Program-made: the position numbers and the translations under genes
Notes under the pieces: generated by a model
What the model was told of the DNA's origin: nothing
The model's input: only the letters and a program-made list of their open reading frames with translations
Databases searched by the model: none
Source of the DNA: JAPOXR01 sp963664715
Lineage (GTDB): Bacteria; Pseudomonadota; Alphaproteobacteria; Rhodobacterales; Rhodobacteraceae
Direction of reading: 5' to 3'
DNA length: 64,000 nucleotides
Assembly (NCBI GenBank): GCA_963664715.2
Contig: CAXXUY010000011.1
Coordinates: 496,001-560,000 of the forward strand
In this document: positions 55,120 through 63,996 of the stretch, in pieces
Layout: the number at the start of each line of letters is the position of its first letter
Numbering within the stretch: position 1 is the stretch's first letter

Positions 55120-56472
55120 CTATTTCAAGGCGTCCCAGGAAGCCTGGATGTCAGCAGCGACATCGGAAGCCGCCTTTCCTCCTGTGTAATCAACCATGCC
55201 GGTCCAGAACGAGCCGGCACCGACGCCGCCAGGCATCAGGTCTGACCCGTCAAACCTGAACGTCGTGGCTGCAAGAAGGATGTCGTTCATCTTGGCAAGC
55301 GTGGGGTCTCCGAACACGCCCGTGTTCACGCCGGAATGTGGTGTGAGAAATCCTCCCAGCGCCATCCACAGTTCGTTGGCAATCGGGGTCTGCAGGAAGC
55401 TGATCAGCCCATGTGCGGCGGGGCTGTCATTGGAGATTGCCCAGAGTGTACCGGCGCCAAGCACCGGGGAACCGAGGTCGCTTTCCTCATAGGCGGGGAA
55501 GTAGAAGAAATCGGCATCCAATCCCACTTCAACCCCTTCTGGGAAGAAGGCCGGAATGAACGACGCCTGACGGTGCATGTAGCACTGGGGCGGTGACGCA
55601 AACAGGCCCTTCGGCGAATCGCGGAAGTCGGTTGAGGCGACGGCACCGGCGCCACCGGCGACATAATCGTCGTTACGGGCAAAGTAGCCAAACTCTTCAA
55701 TGGCCGCGATAATCCGGGGATCATCGAAGGAAATCTCGTTGGCAACCCACTGATCGTAGACATCCGGCGTGCTGGTCCTCAGCAACATGTCTTCAACCCA
55801 GTCCGTGGCAGGCCAGCCGGTTGCACCGCCCGAACCCAGTCCGATGCACCAGGGAGTCTCGCCGTCGGCCACGATCTGATCGGTCAGAGCCTTCAGTTCT
55901 TCCATGGTGGATGGGACCTCGTAATCCGCATCCTCGAAGTTCTCGGGGACATACCAGACCAGCGACTTCACATCGACCTTGTAGAAGAAACCGAAAAGCT
56001 GGCTGTTGCCGTCGGCGTCCGCATAGGTTCCGAGGTCAACCCATGATTGTCCGGCTGCATAGTTTTCGCGGACCCAATCGGCCGTTCCTTCGGCCAGAGG
56101 TGTAAGAAATCCACGAGCCGCCATGTCCGACGCCAGACCGGGCTGCGGAAATACGGCTATGTTCGGCGCGGAACCAGCCTCGGCGTCGACGACAAACTGT
56201 TGCTCGAAACTGTCCGAGCCAACATAGCGGACATCAGCGCCCGTCGCCTCCACGAAATAGGCCAGAACTGCGTCAACGTTGGCCTGGTCCGGCCCGAGCC
56301 ACGGGCCGAATACTGTCAGTTGTTGGCCGCTGAAGTCGTGCGAATCGGCAAATTCGGCAAAACTGTCCCAACCGAAATCACCTTCTCCTATCGCAAACTT
56401 CAGATCTTGCGCGCTTGCGGTGGCGGCAGCCAGGCATCCTACTGCTGCGCCCGCCAGACAAAAAGTTCTCAT
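55120..56472 (-). CDS. aglE: ABC transporter substrate-binding protein, AglE type
   Basis: This roughly 450-residue periplasmic protein has a Sec signal peptide (MRTFCLAGAAVGCLAAATASA, cleavage near residue 21). The mature region LTVFGPWLGPDQANVDAVL and VVDAEAGSAPNIAVFPQPG is characteristic of AglE-like alpha-glucoside binders. ATG 56472 is preceded by GAGGAG. In-frame codons up to 56568 would add 32 residues before the signal peptide and are rejected. It is the first gene of the operon and divergent from aglR. Confidence 0.87.
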   Translation of the reverse strand: MRTFCLAGAAVGCLAAATASAQDLKFAIGEGDFGWDSFAEFADSHDFSGQQLTVFGPWLGPDQANVDAVLAYFVEATGADVRYVGSDSFEQQFVVDAEAGSAPNIAVFPQPGLASDMAARGFLTPLAEGTADWVRENYAAGQSWVDLGTYADADGNSQLFGFFYKVDVKSLVWYVPENFEDADYEVPSTMEELKALTDQIVADGETPWCIGLGSGGATGWPATDWVEDMLLRTSTPDVYDQWVANEISFDDPRIIAAIEEFGYFARNDDYVAGGAGAVASTDFRDSPKGLFASPPQCYMHRQASFIPAFFPEGVEVGLDADFFYFPAYEESDLGSPVLGAGTLWAISNDSPAAHGLISFLQTPIANELWMALGGFLTPHSGVNTGVFGDPTLAKMNDILLAATTFRFDGSDLMPGGVGAGSFWTGMVDYTGGKAASDVAADIQASWDALK

Positions 56473-56521
56473 CTTGTTCTCCTCAGGGGATCTGCTTGTA
56501 AGGCTCAAAGCGCCCGCAAAT

Positions 56522-56537
56522 TTTGAAAGCACTTTGA
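56522..56537. promoter_or_regulatory. Candidate AglR operator, aglE side
   Basis: TTTGAAAGCACTTTGA is an imperfect LacI-type palindrome (GAAAGC and ACTTTG arms) about 50 bases upstream of aglE. It shares the AAAGC core with the site near aglR. Confidence 0.45.
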
Positions 56538-56659
56538 CTAACCAAGTTGACAGCAACACAGAAGACATGTCAACTGAATAATTGGCAGCATCAGAGAATG
56601 ATATTCAAGTGATTGAAGTTAGGGCAACAAACTTGGACACGCCAATTTTTGAAAAAGTA

Positions 56660-56677
56660 TTTTAAAGCGGTTTAAAA
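56660..56677. promoter_or_regulatory. Candidate AglR operator, aglR side
   Basis: TTTTAAAGCGGTTTAAAA has perfect 7-base arms (TTTTAAA and TTTAAAA) around GCGG and lies 19 bases before the aglR start. It fits a LacI-family operator and suggests autoregulation. Confidence 0.55.
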
Positions 56678-56696
56678 TCTTGCAAGGAACTGTCGT

Positions 56697-57728
56697 ATGA
56701 GGCTCAAGGAATTGTCGGAGATTCTGAATCTCTCGCCAACGACAGTGAGTCGGGCTCTCGGGGGATATCCGGAGGTCAGCGAGAAGACGCGCACACGGGT
56801 TGTCCTGGCCGCGGCCCAGCACGGCTATGTGCCAAACGTTCATGCCCGATCATTGGCAACCGGCGTATCAAGGGCCATCGGAATCGTCGTTCCGGTTTCT
56901 GCAAGAAACATAATCCACAATCCCATATTCGCCGACTTCCTGGCAGGTGTCGGGGAATCATGCGCCAGTCTCGATTTCGAGATCGTCTTGAGGGTGGTTG
57001 AGGAAAGAGACGTGACTTGTGCCTATAGTGCCATGAAGTCGTCGTCTTCAATAGGCGGCGTTATCGTCCAGAACCCGCTTGTTGACGACGAACGGATGCG
57101 GTTGCTGACTGATCTGGGCCTGCCCTTCGTCGTGCATGGGAGATCGTCCGGATATGAGGGAGAATACTCCTGGCTGGACGTCAACAGCTTTCGCGCCATC
57201 AAGCGGGCCACGGGGTTTCTGATCAATCTCGGCCACAGGGACTTCGCGCTGATCAATGGACCGAGCCAGCTGGATTTCTCGATCCGGCGCAAGAACGGGT
57301 TTCTAGCCGCGCTTTCGGAGCTCGGCCTCGAGCACGGAAATGATAGCGTGTTTGAATCCGACATGACCGTCTTGCACGGCTACCGGACGATACGAGAATT
57401 GATGGACAGAGACCGCCCGCCATCAGCGATCGTGACTTCATCCATCATAGTTGCGTGGGGTGCAAAGCAGGCGTTGGATGAACTGGGCCTTCAAAGCGGA
57501 ACGGACATTTCAATTGTCAGTTTCGACGATGCCCTCTCGTATATCGGCAATGACGCATCGATGCCGGTGTTCACCACGGTCCGGTCGTCCGTGCGCGAAG
57601 CCGGTGTTCGCCTAGCCCGCATTCTCATTTCACAGATTCGCTCCGGGAACTTCGCTCCAGTTCATGAACTCATGGAGGCAGACCTCGTCGTTGGCCAGTC
57701 AACCGGAACCAGATCGCAGAATTCCTGA
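56697..57728 (+). CDS. aglR: LacI-family regulator, AglR type
   Basis: This 343-residue protein has the N-terminal helix-turn-helix LKELSEILNLSPTTVSRALGGYPEVS and a sugar-binding C-terminal domain. It is divergent from aglE with two palindromes in between, so it very likely regulates the importer and itself. The inducer is presumably an alpha-glucoside (inference from context). Confidence 0.9.
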   Translation: MRLKELSEILNLSPTTVSRALGGYPEVSEKTRTRVVLAAAQHGYVPNVHARSLATGVSRAIGIVVPVSARNIIHNPIFADFLAGVGESCASLDFEIVLRVVEERDVTCAYSAMKSSSSIGGVIVQNPLVDDERMRLLTDLGLPFVVHGRSSGYEGEYSWLDVNSFRAIKRATGFLINLGHRDFALINGPSQLDFSIRRKNGFLAALSELGLEHGNDSVFESDMTVLHGYRTIRELMDRDRPPSAIVTSSIIVAWGAKQALDELGLQSGTDISIVSFDDALSYIGNDASMPVFTTVRSSVREAGVRLARILISQIRSGNFAPVHELMEADLVVGQSTGTRSQNS

Positions 57729-58074
57729 ATCCATGCCTTGGAAGCTTCCTTGCAGCATGGCTGTGCAATTGAAGATGCAGAGGGACGATGCGCTTGTTCC
57801 AGAACTCTAAGCAGATCCCTGGGAGTGAACCCGGCAGTGCAGTCGCCAAGGGACGCCCAGGCCACCGTACAGTTATCGTGCTCGAACAGGTAGATCGTCC
57901 AACCGTTGCGCCGCCATCGGTTCCGTGAAATCCCTAGGCCTGCCCACATGCTCGGATCCCTCGGTTGCAAATGCAGAACCTGTCCGAACAGTGACAGAGA
58001 ACATTGCAGCCAATCTCGACGCGGAAGGATTTTCCTCTCCTTCTTTTGCACAGCTGCAAGAAAGACTCCTGGCT
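57729..58074. other. Intergenic region between convergent aglR and SulP genes
   Basis: No convincing gene or terminator was seen in these 346 bases. A minus-strand open frame from 58195 to 57662 crosses the whole gap but overlaps the ends of both neighbours and shows no recognisable family. Confidence 0.4.
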
Positions 58075-60276
58075 TCAGCCAGCACCGATACCGATTTGCC
58101 TGGTGACCAGATATCGATAGAGCCTGAAGGCCAGTTCCATCTTCTGCTCTTCGAGAGCCTGACGGGCGGCAGACGGCAGGATCATTGTTCGGCACGCCTC
58201 GTCCGCAATCACCGAAACCACCCGCGTACCCGACAAGGCATTGGTCGAGACAATATCGCCCGGGCCCAACTGATGGAGACGCTCACCAGTTCTGTCGCGG
58301 GCTGAGGCTCGACCCGCGGCGAGCAGTTGCAATACCTCATTGTGGGAATCTGCCGTCGCCAGAGCCTGACCTGCAGCGTAGTCGCAGGGTGTGATCCAGT
58401 CGTGGAGCTCTTCAATCAGGCCTTCGAAATGGATCTGTTGTTCCAGATGGCGCTCAAGGTCGTCGGAAGCTTGTTCCAACAGTGTTGCGCGTCGTTTGTC
58501 CCCTTTCGCGGCTTCCGTTTTCCAGGCAGCAATGATGATCTCCTCGCAATGTTCGAGGGCGCGATCCAGATTCGGTTCAAGAACCAGGTCGGTGAACACG
58601 ACAGCCGGGAGGTTTCGCTCCAGGCACGACGTCAGTTGTCCAGGCGATGCACTCAGCACGACCCTTGTTCCGGCCTCACCGGCCGATCGAAAGAACCGGG
58701 CAAGGGCAATCATTGCCGAGAAGTCGATACCCGTGACTGCAGCGAAATCCAGCAACAGGCAGATCGGGGGCCGTGGACCGGCCAAAGACTCCCTGTGCAA
58801 CTCTGTCAGCGGCCCAACGCTGCCGAAAAATATGTACCCTCGCAATCGATAGCCCAGTGCCTGGGCGCCATCTTCCTGCAGGATGACGCGATCGGGCACG
58901 GGGCGCGCCTTGTTGCTTCGACGCTCTCGCACCGTAAACCAGGACTCGACCGGATGTACGCGACTCAACCGCACGGCAAAGAAGACGAGGGTTGCCAGTA
59001 TCCCTACGCCCACGCCCTCGATCAGACCGAAGAAGATGATAACGACGAATATCAGGAGAATGATACCGAATTCTGACCTGGGCAGGCCCTTTCGCGCTCC
59101 CAGGAATCCTTGCTCCAGCAAGCCGAGCCCGGCAAATATCAGGATCCCGCCGATGAGTGCCGTCGGGATGAATGCCAGCATACCGCCGCCAAGAAACAAT
59201 GCGGTCCCGATAACCAGTGCTGCAATCACGCTGGTCAGCCGACTGGTGGCGCCCAGGAGTTTGCTGCGCATAGACGCTGGCACAACTATCGTTGCCACCG
59301 TTCCCCCGCCAAGCCCGGCTACGATGCTGGCAGATCCGGTTGCCCTGAACTCACGGTCCCAGTCCAATTCTCGATCGATTGCAAGCTCAAGCCCGGCGAT
59401 ATTCATGACGACGCAAACGAACGCGATCAGCATCAGAGTCAGCATGTTGGGAACTTGGCCGGCCATCGCCGGCAAATCCGCATGCAGCAAGTCGGTTGGG
59501 AACACCGCTGGCCACAGGCCTCCTTGTGCCGTGCTCGCGAGAAGTAGGCCCTTTGTCCCCGCCTCTACAATGGACATGTCCAGCAAGTTGAGGACCAGAT
59601 TGTAGCCACCGATCGCAATCGCAACACTTGCTGGCAGAATCAGGGGGTTGCCCAAGCGCTTGATAGCGATGTAGAGCGCGACTCCGTACATCGTTCCAGG
59701 AAGCCAGACCCACAGGACAACCGGGTCCAGAAGCGCTGAAACATTTTGCCAATCCGGACCAGCTCCCATCTGGGACAGAGCAGCCAGGCACACGGTTGCA
59801 CCAAGTCCGGCAACGAACCCTGCGGCGACCGGATACGGAATGAACCGCAAGAGATTGGCAAGGTGAAAACGCCCGATCAGGAAACAACAGAGCCCGGTGG
59901 CAACCGAGCTGATGATCAGCGCGCAGGTGACAGTCGCGAACAGCGCTTCTTCTTCCGCGTCCACCGTGGCAGCAATCGTGGCCATGATGATTACGAGGGC
60001 TGGTGAAAGTCCGGCAATCGTTCCCCGAAACCCGCCCGACAACCCGATCAGCAGGCAAGCCGCAAAATTCCCGAACAGGATCAGGCCGACGCCCTGGGTA
60101 GAATAGGGTGCCAGCTCGCCTGAAAAGATGAAACTTCCGAACGCTATCTGGGCTACGAGCAGGCCGAGACCGGATGTCAATCCGGCCGACAAGGCCGGAA
60201 CGAACTTCCTTGCATGAATATCTGAGCGAAGCTCATGCCCGATATTTCGGAGTGTTGAAATCATGCCGCCGTCCAA
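58075..60276 (-). CDS. SulP anion transporter with STAS and cyclic-nucleotide-binding domains
   Basis: This 733-residue protein has a SulP membrane core of about 10-12 hydrophobic segments (FVAGLGATVCLAALSQMG; GLEGVGVGILATL-like region), a STAS domain at about 450-570 (CLLLDFAAVTGIDFSAMIALARF) and a C-terminal domain resembling cyclic-nucleotide-binding sensors (LAAGRASARDRTGERLHQLGPGDIVSTNALSGTR). It probably carries sulfate, bicarbonate or an organic anion, with transport gated by a ligand of the C-terminal domain. It has no operon partner. Confidence 0.85.
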   Translation of the reverse strand: MDGGMISTLRNIGHELRSDIHARKFVPALSAGLTSGLGLLVAQIAFGSFIFSGELAPYSTQGVGLILFGNFAACLLIGLSGGFRGTIAGLSPALVIIMATIAATVDAEEEALFATVTCALIISSVATGLCCFLIGRFHLANLLRFIPYPVAAGFVAGLGATVCLAALSQMGAGPDWQNVSALLDPVVLWVWLPGTMYGVALYIAIKRLGNPLILPASVAIAIGGYNLVLNLLDMSIVEAGTKGLLLASTAQGGLWPAVFPTDLLHADLPAMAGQVPNMLTLMLIAFVCVVMNIAGLELAIDRELDWDREFRATGSASIVAGLGGGTVATIVVPASMRSKLLGATSRLTSVIAALVIGTALFLGGGMLAFIPTALIGGILIFAGLGLLEQGFLGARKGLPRSEFGIILLIFVVIIFFGLIEGVGVGILATLVFFAVRLSRVHPVESWFTVRERRSNKARPVPDRVILQEDGAQALGYRLRGYIFFGSVGPLTELHRESLAGPRPPICLLLDFAAVTGIDFSAMIALARFFRSAGEAGTRVVLSASPGQLTSCLERNLPAVVFTDLVLEPNLDRALEHCEEIIIAAWKTEAAKGDKRRATLLEQASDDLERHLEQQIHFEGLIEELHDWITPCDYAAGQALATADSHNEVLQLLAAGRASARDRTGERLHQLGPGDIVSTNALSGTRVVSVIADEACRTMILPSAARQALEEQKMELAFRLYRYLVTRQIGIGAG

Positions 60277-60881
60277 CTGCTGAATTCCGCAGGCCCTGGA
60301 AAACGGATCTGCGGCGCTTCAGCAATCCGGCCGGTCTCCCTGACAGAATGACAGGAAGCGCCGTGCGCGATTGCATTTGTGCGATTTGCCGTCCAGGTCA
60401 CGCTTGCACAGCACTTGGATTCGACTTGCGCCGTCCGCATCCTGGCCCTGGAACTGGTGGTAGTGTCATTGCCCAACAATCAGCATGGCGTATTGCTTTC
60501 CTCGACAGTCGCTACCCTGTTCGCGCTTGTGCATGCCCAACCACCGGCCGATACGAGTGTACTCTTCACAGATTGTGCAGCCAGGCTGGGGTGCGATTTC
60601 AGGCAGGTGCCAGGACCCGCTTGCCTGACGACATCCGGAATGTTGTCTGATTCAGGTGCTGACTGCAAGCGGGAACAGCCGCTGTGCGCTCTGGCGAGGC
60701 ACTGACCGGTTGCCTGACTCTGTCTGCAGGTCAGCACCATCTGGAAATCCTCGCTCTCCGGTACAGGATTTGCCAGTCGTGAACTTTCTAGACTTGTCTC
60801 AATTATTAGGAATGTGTTCCAACAATTGCTTCAAATTGAATTCTGACTTACGTTGCCGACGACGCTGACAGGAAGAAATGG
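60277..60881. other. Long intergenic region before the IclR gene
   Basis: These 605 bases lie between divergent SulP and IclR genes. Most of it shows no recognisable gene. The right end (about 60785-60850) is AT-richer and carries two perfect palindromes listed separately, so it looks like the IclR promoter/operator region. Confidence 0.45.
60809..60840. promoter_or_regulatory. Two palindromes in the IclR promoter region
   Basis: GGAATGTGTTCC (60809-60820) has perfect GGAA/TTCC arms. TTCAAATTGAA (60830-60840) is a perfect 5-base inverted repeat around one base. They lie 40-70 bases upstream of the IclR start and may be its own operator. Confidence 0.4.
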
Positions 60882-61652
60882 ATGGGAAGGGCCGGAAAAG
60901 GTACCGTTAGCAAGGCGCTGGATTTGCTGGATCTTGTTGCACAGTCCGGCAAACCGGTCCGATTTGCTGATCTTCACAGCAACAGTGAACTGCCCAAGGC
61001 AACTCTATATCGCTTCCTGCGTATCCTTTGTGAAGAAAGAATGCTTGTCCAGGACGAGGAGAACCGGACATACCGGCTCGGCATCAGGTTGGTTCGGCTG
61101 GCACACACGGCCTGGAAGCAGTCTTCGCTAGGTGAAATTGCCCGCCGCCACCTGGATACCTTGGCAAGAAAGGTTGACGAGACCATCCACCTGGCCCAAC
61201 TTGAGAACGGACAGGTGCTCTATATCGACAAGCGAAACGCAATTGAGCCGATCGAGATGTTCAGCCGTGCAGGAAAGGTCGGTCCCGCCTACTGCACCGG
61301 TATAGGCAAGGCAATGCTCGCTTTCCTCGACGAGCCACAGAGATCGCTTGCGATGGAACAGCAGGCATTTTTTGCTTACACCCCAAATACGCTTTCAAAC
61401 CCGGAACAACTTCGCCGTGAACTCGAACTGACACGCAGCCGCGGGCATGCATTTGACCGGGAAGAACATGAACTGGGTATCGTCTGCATCGCCTGCCCGA
61501 TCCGGTTCGGATCCCGCGTCTTCGGGGGACTCTCGATAACCAGTTCGGTACAGCGACACAGCCTGGACAGCCTCGCGGACTACAAACAGTTCCTGGCAAA
61601 CGCCGCCCGCGAAATCGGCGAGGAAGCAGCAATTTGGCAGTTTCCGGCCTGA
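60882..61652 (+). CDS. IclR-family transcriptional regulator
   Basis: This 256-residue protein has the N-terminal winged helix (GTVSKALDLLDLVAQSG; LPKATLYRFLRILCEERM) and the C-terminal IclR ligand domain (TIHLAQLENGQVLYIDK; YCTGIGKAMLAFL; HELGIVCIACPIRF). AGGAAGAA precedes ATG 60882. No catabolic operon is adjacent, so its target may be SulP or genes outside the window. Confidence 0.9.
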   Translation: MGRAGKGTVSKALDLLDLVAQSGKPVRFADLHSNSELPKATLYRFLRILCEERMLVQDEENRTYRLGIRLVRLAHTAWKQSSLGEIARRHLDTLARKVDETIHLAQLENGQVLYIDKRNAIEPIEMFSRAGKVGPAYCTGIGKAMLAFLDEPQRSLAMEQQAFFAYTPNTLSNPEQLRRELELTRSRGHAFDREEHELGIVCIACPIRFGSRVFGGLSITSSVQRHSLDSLADYKQFLANAAREIGEEAAIWQFPA

Positions 61653-61955
61653 ACCAGGCGGAGACATGAAGAGTTTGGTGTGATCCTGGGAGAAATCCGT
61701 GCGAGCTTCCGTCATTCAGAAATCGTTCATGGCGCGGAACTGGAAGTAGATGATGCTGAACAGGCGTATTGGCCGGACCTTCAGGTTGCGGCAAGACCAA
61801 CCTGTTGAGGTTGGTTGACAGGCAGGAAAGCGCATCGGCCAGGACCAACGCAATCAGAGGGCGAGACGTGACACAGTCCGGCGGTGGCGGATTTCATTGA
61901 CTGAACAAGTATCCCAAAGGGAATTATATACCAAAGTCACATTTGGAGATCGGAA
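61653..61955. other. Intergenic region between IclR and the IS1595-type gene
   Basis: No gene was seen in these 303 bases. The left end of the insertion element should be here (probably 61850-61950), but no inverted repeat could be matched with the right side. Confidence 0.35.
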
Positions 61956-62993
61956 ATGGCACAGAAAGCCCCGGGAAAGTCGTATCGCAAGGGGCTGACA
62001 CTCATCCAGTTGATGGACATGTTCCCCGATGAAAAGTCGGCTAGGGACTGGTTCGAGAACGGACGCTGGCCTGACGGTCCATACTGCCCGCATTGCGGTT
62101 CGACAAACGTTCAGGCCAACATCAAGCACAAGACCATGACGCACCGTTGCAGGGATTGCCCGAAAAAGCCCATGTTCTCGATGAAAACCGGCACGATCAT
62201 GGAAGGGTCGAAGCTGGGCTACCGGACCTGGGCGATTGCTGTCCATCTGGTCGCGACCAACATCAAGGGTGTGTCGAGCATTAAGCTGCACCGAGATCTC
62301 GGGGTTACGCAGAAGACCGCCTGGCACCTGGCGCACCGGATCCGCAAGGCATTGTCCAACAGGGAAGCACCGTTTTCCGGTCCTGTCGAGGTCGATGAGA
62401 CCCATATCGGCGGCAAGCGCAGGAAAATGAGCAATTCCAGGCGAAGGGAGTTGAAGGATACGGGGCGAGGCGCAGTTGGCAAGACCGCTGTTGTTGGCGC
62501 AAAGGATCGCGCTACCAACACTGTTGTCGCACGGGTTGTCTAGTCAACAGATGCTCCGACCCTTCAAGGCTTCGTATCCGATCACACCAATCCGGATGCA
62601 CAAGTCTACACAGACGAGGCGAGAGCCTATCAGGGCATGGACAACCCGCATGAGGCCGTCTGTCACTCTGTCAGCCAGTATGTCCACGATCAAGCTCACA
62701 ACAATGGCATGGAGTCATTCTGGGCGATGCTCAAGCGTGGATATCAGGGGACATTCCACTATTTCAACCCGAAGCATACAACTCGCTATGTTTCGGAGTT
62801 TTCAGGCCGCCACAACATCCGCGAGCGGGATACCATCGAACAGATGGTCAAGATCGTGGATGGCCTGTGGGCGGTTGGGTCTGCTGATCCAACGCCAGCA
62901 GACTTGGTGAGCGAACTTGGAATTGGTCCAGATTTGCCTGGCGTGATTATCAAGATCGACTCCTATTACGGTCATTTTGATCAAGCGTTGTGA
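61956..62993 (+). pseudogene. IS1595 (ISXO2-like) transposase interrupted by in-frame amber codon
   Basis: The frame encodes a zinc ribbon (CPHCGS, then CRDCPKK) at about 45-75, the first catalytic Asp in VEVDETHIGGK, then TAG at 62541-62543 (codon 196), and in the same frame STDAPTLQGF, the second Asp in VYTDEARAY and the Glu in NNGMESFWAMLKRG. Without the stop it would be about 345 residues, normal for the family. This is a nonsense mutation with no frameshift, so the element is probably inactive unless the amber codon is suppressed. A downstream in-frame ATG at 62637 is internal. Confidence 0.85.
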
Positions 62994-63019
62994 CAAAAAC
63001 TCAATGCGTGGCGGATGGC

Positions 63020-63292
63020 ATGAGTGATCTTTCACATATCAGACGAGCGCGTTCCCCAACTGGCCAACCAGTAGATAGCGGGGGCAATAATGGTGCAAAT
63101 GGTCATGACCTGCACGGTAGAGTGTCAGCAATTGAAGCTCACCTCCAGCATGCGGCTACAAAAGACGATATTCAAAGCGTCAAAACGTTGATCTCTGATC
63201 GCGAAGCGGTGATGCTTCGTTGGTTAACAGGAATAGTGTCTTTATCAGCCATCACCCTTCTAGCGACCCTAGCTCACACATTTCTTAGTTAG
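63020..63292 (+). CDS. Small IS-associated membrane protein
   Basis: This protein of about 90 residues starts at ATG 63020 (MSDLSHIRRA), 27 bases after the transposase. It has a polar N-terminus, an amphipathic helix (RVSAIEAHLQHAATKDDI) and one C-terminal membrane helix (WLTGIVSLSAITLLATLAHTF). Similar short coiled-coil/membrane proteins are, as far as I recall, seen next to insertion elements and phage genes. Function is unknown. An in-frame ATG at 62990 overlaps the transposase stop. Confidence 0.6.
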   Translation: MSDLSHIRRARSPTGQPVDSGGNNGANGHDLHGRVSAIEAHLQHAATKDDIQSVKTLISDREAVMLRWLTGIVSLSAITLLATLAHTFLS

Positions 63293-63497
63293 GCTCTACG
63301 GCAGGCTGCCTTCCGTCCGCGAATCAGTCTACCCTTTCTGTCCAGCCAGATTGGCGGATGCAATTTGGAAGAGCTCCTCTCAAGGGGCGTTGCATTCGTC
63401 AAGCGGGAGCTACTTGAGAACTAACTCACCTATATAGTCAATGTCCCTTTCGTGGACTTTGGGAACCTTTTGCATAGCTGTCCATTTCTTCCGCATG

Positions 63498-63758
63498 TCA
63501 TTTGATTTTGGCATAATAATTGCCGCGTCTATCGAGCGTGATGTACCCCTTGCGCTCAAGCGATCTTGCCAATCCTCTGGCGCACGCCAACCCTGCCTCA
63601 TCTCCAAGCACTTTCATCTCCGTAAGTTCTAGCTCACTCGCCATAACGGGAACGGTGGCACTGCCTTTGCTAGCAATCAAATACTGCATGAATGCCTGTT
63701 CCAGCTTCAGCACCGCCTGCTGGACCTCAAAGCGCAGGATATTTCGTTCCGAATTCAT
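63498..63758 (-). CDS. Small protein, possible winged helix
   Basis: This 86-residue protein begins MNSERNILRFEVQQAVLKLEQ and ends RSLERKGYITLDRRGNYYAK, a wing-like end seen in winged-helix proteins. A good ribosome site GAAAGGA precedes the ATG. It lies 19 bases downstream of the 72-residue frame on the same strand. No family was recognised. Confidence 0.6.
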   Translation of the reverse strand: MNSERNILRFEVQQAVLKLEQAFMQYLIASKGSATVPVMASELELTEMKVLGDEAGLACARGLARSLERKGYITLDRRGNYYAKIK

Positions 63759-63777
63759 GATGTTATCCTTTCTTCCC

Positions 63778-63996
63778 TCAACACGCTTCCGCGTTCACTC
63801 GCAGGTATTCGTCGATGAATTTGTCTGTGTGTTGAGATACGGACTGAAGGATGTAGCTGGCGTCTTGGGAATGCATTCCAATGGAGCCTGTTTGCCATGT
63901 GTGGGCTGATCCTGGTTCGTCTGATACGAAATCAGTTACCCATTTCACGAAATCCAATCTTACACTGAATGCTGAATTCGCTACAGCGACGTTCAC
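63778..63996 (-). CDS. Unrecognised small protein, possibly truncated by window edge
   Basis: This frame of at least 72 residues, with a possible GTG start at 63996, may extend past the right edge because the next upstream codon is open. It has no recognisable motif. It shares strand and close spacing with the 86-residue gene and probably an operon. Confidence 0.4.
   Translation of the reverse strand: MNVAVANSAFSVRLDFVKWVTDFVSDEPGSAHTWQTGSIGMHSQDASYILQSVSQHTDKFIDEYLRVNAEAC

Noticed and set aside
57662..58195. 177-residue minus-strand open frame between aglR and SulP
   Set aside because: It overlaps the ends of both neighbours and has no recognisable motif or good ribosome site. Treated as chance.
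60174..60650. 158-residue plus-strand open frame starting inside the SulP gene
   Set aside because: Low-complexity, Arg/Cys/Pro-rich composition typical of an antisense shadow, with no family resemblance.
61850..63500. Terminal inverted repeats of the IS1595-type element
   Set aside because: Only a shared CATTGA was found between left and right flanks, too little to set the element ends.
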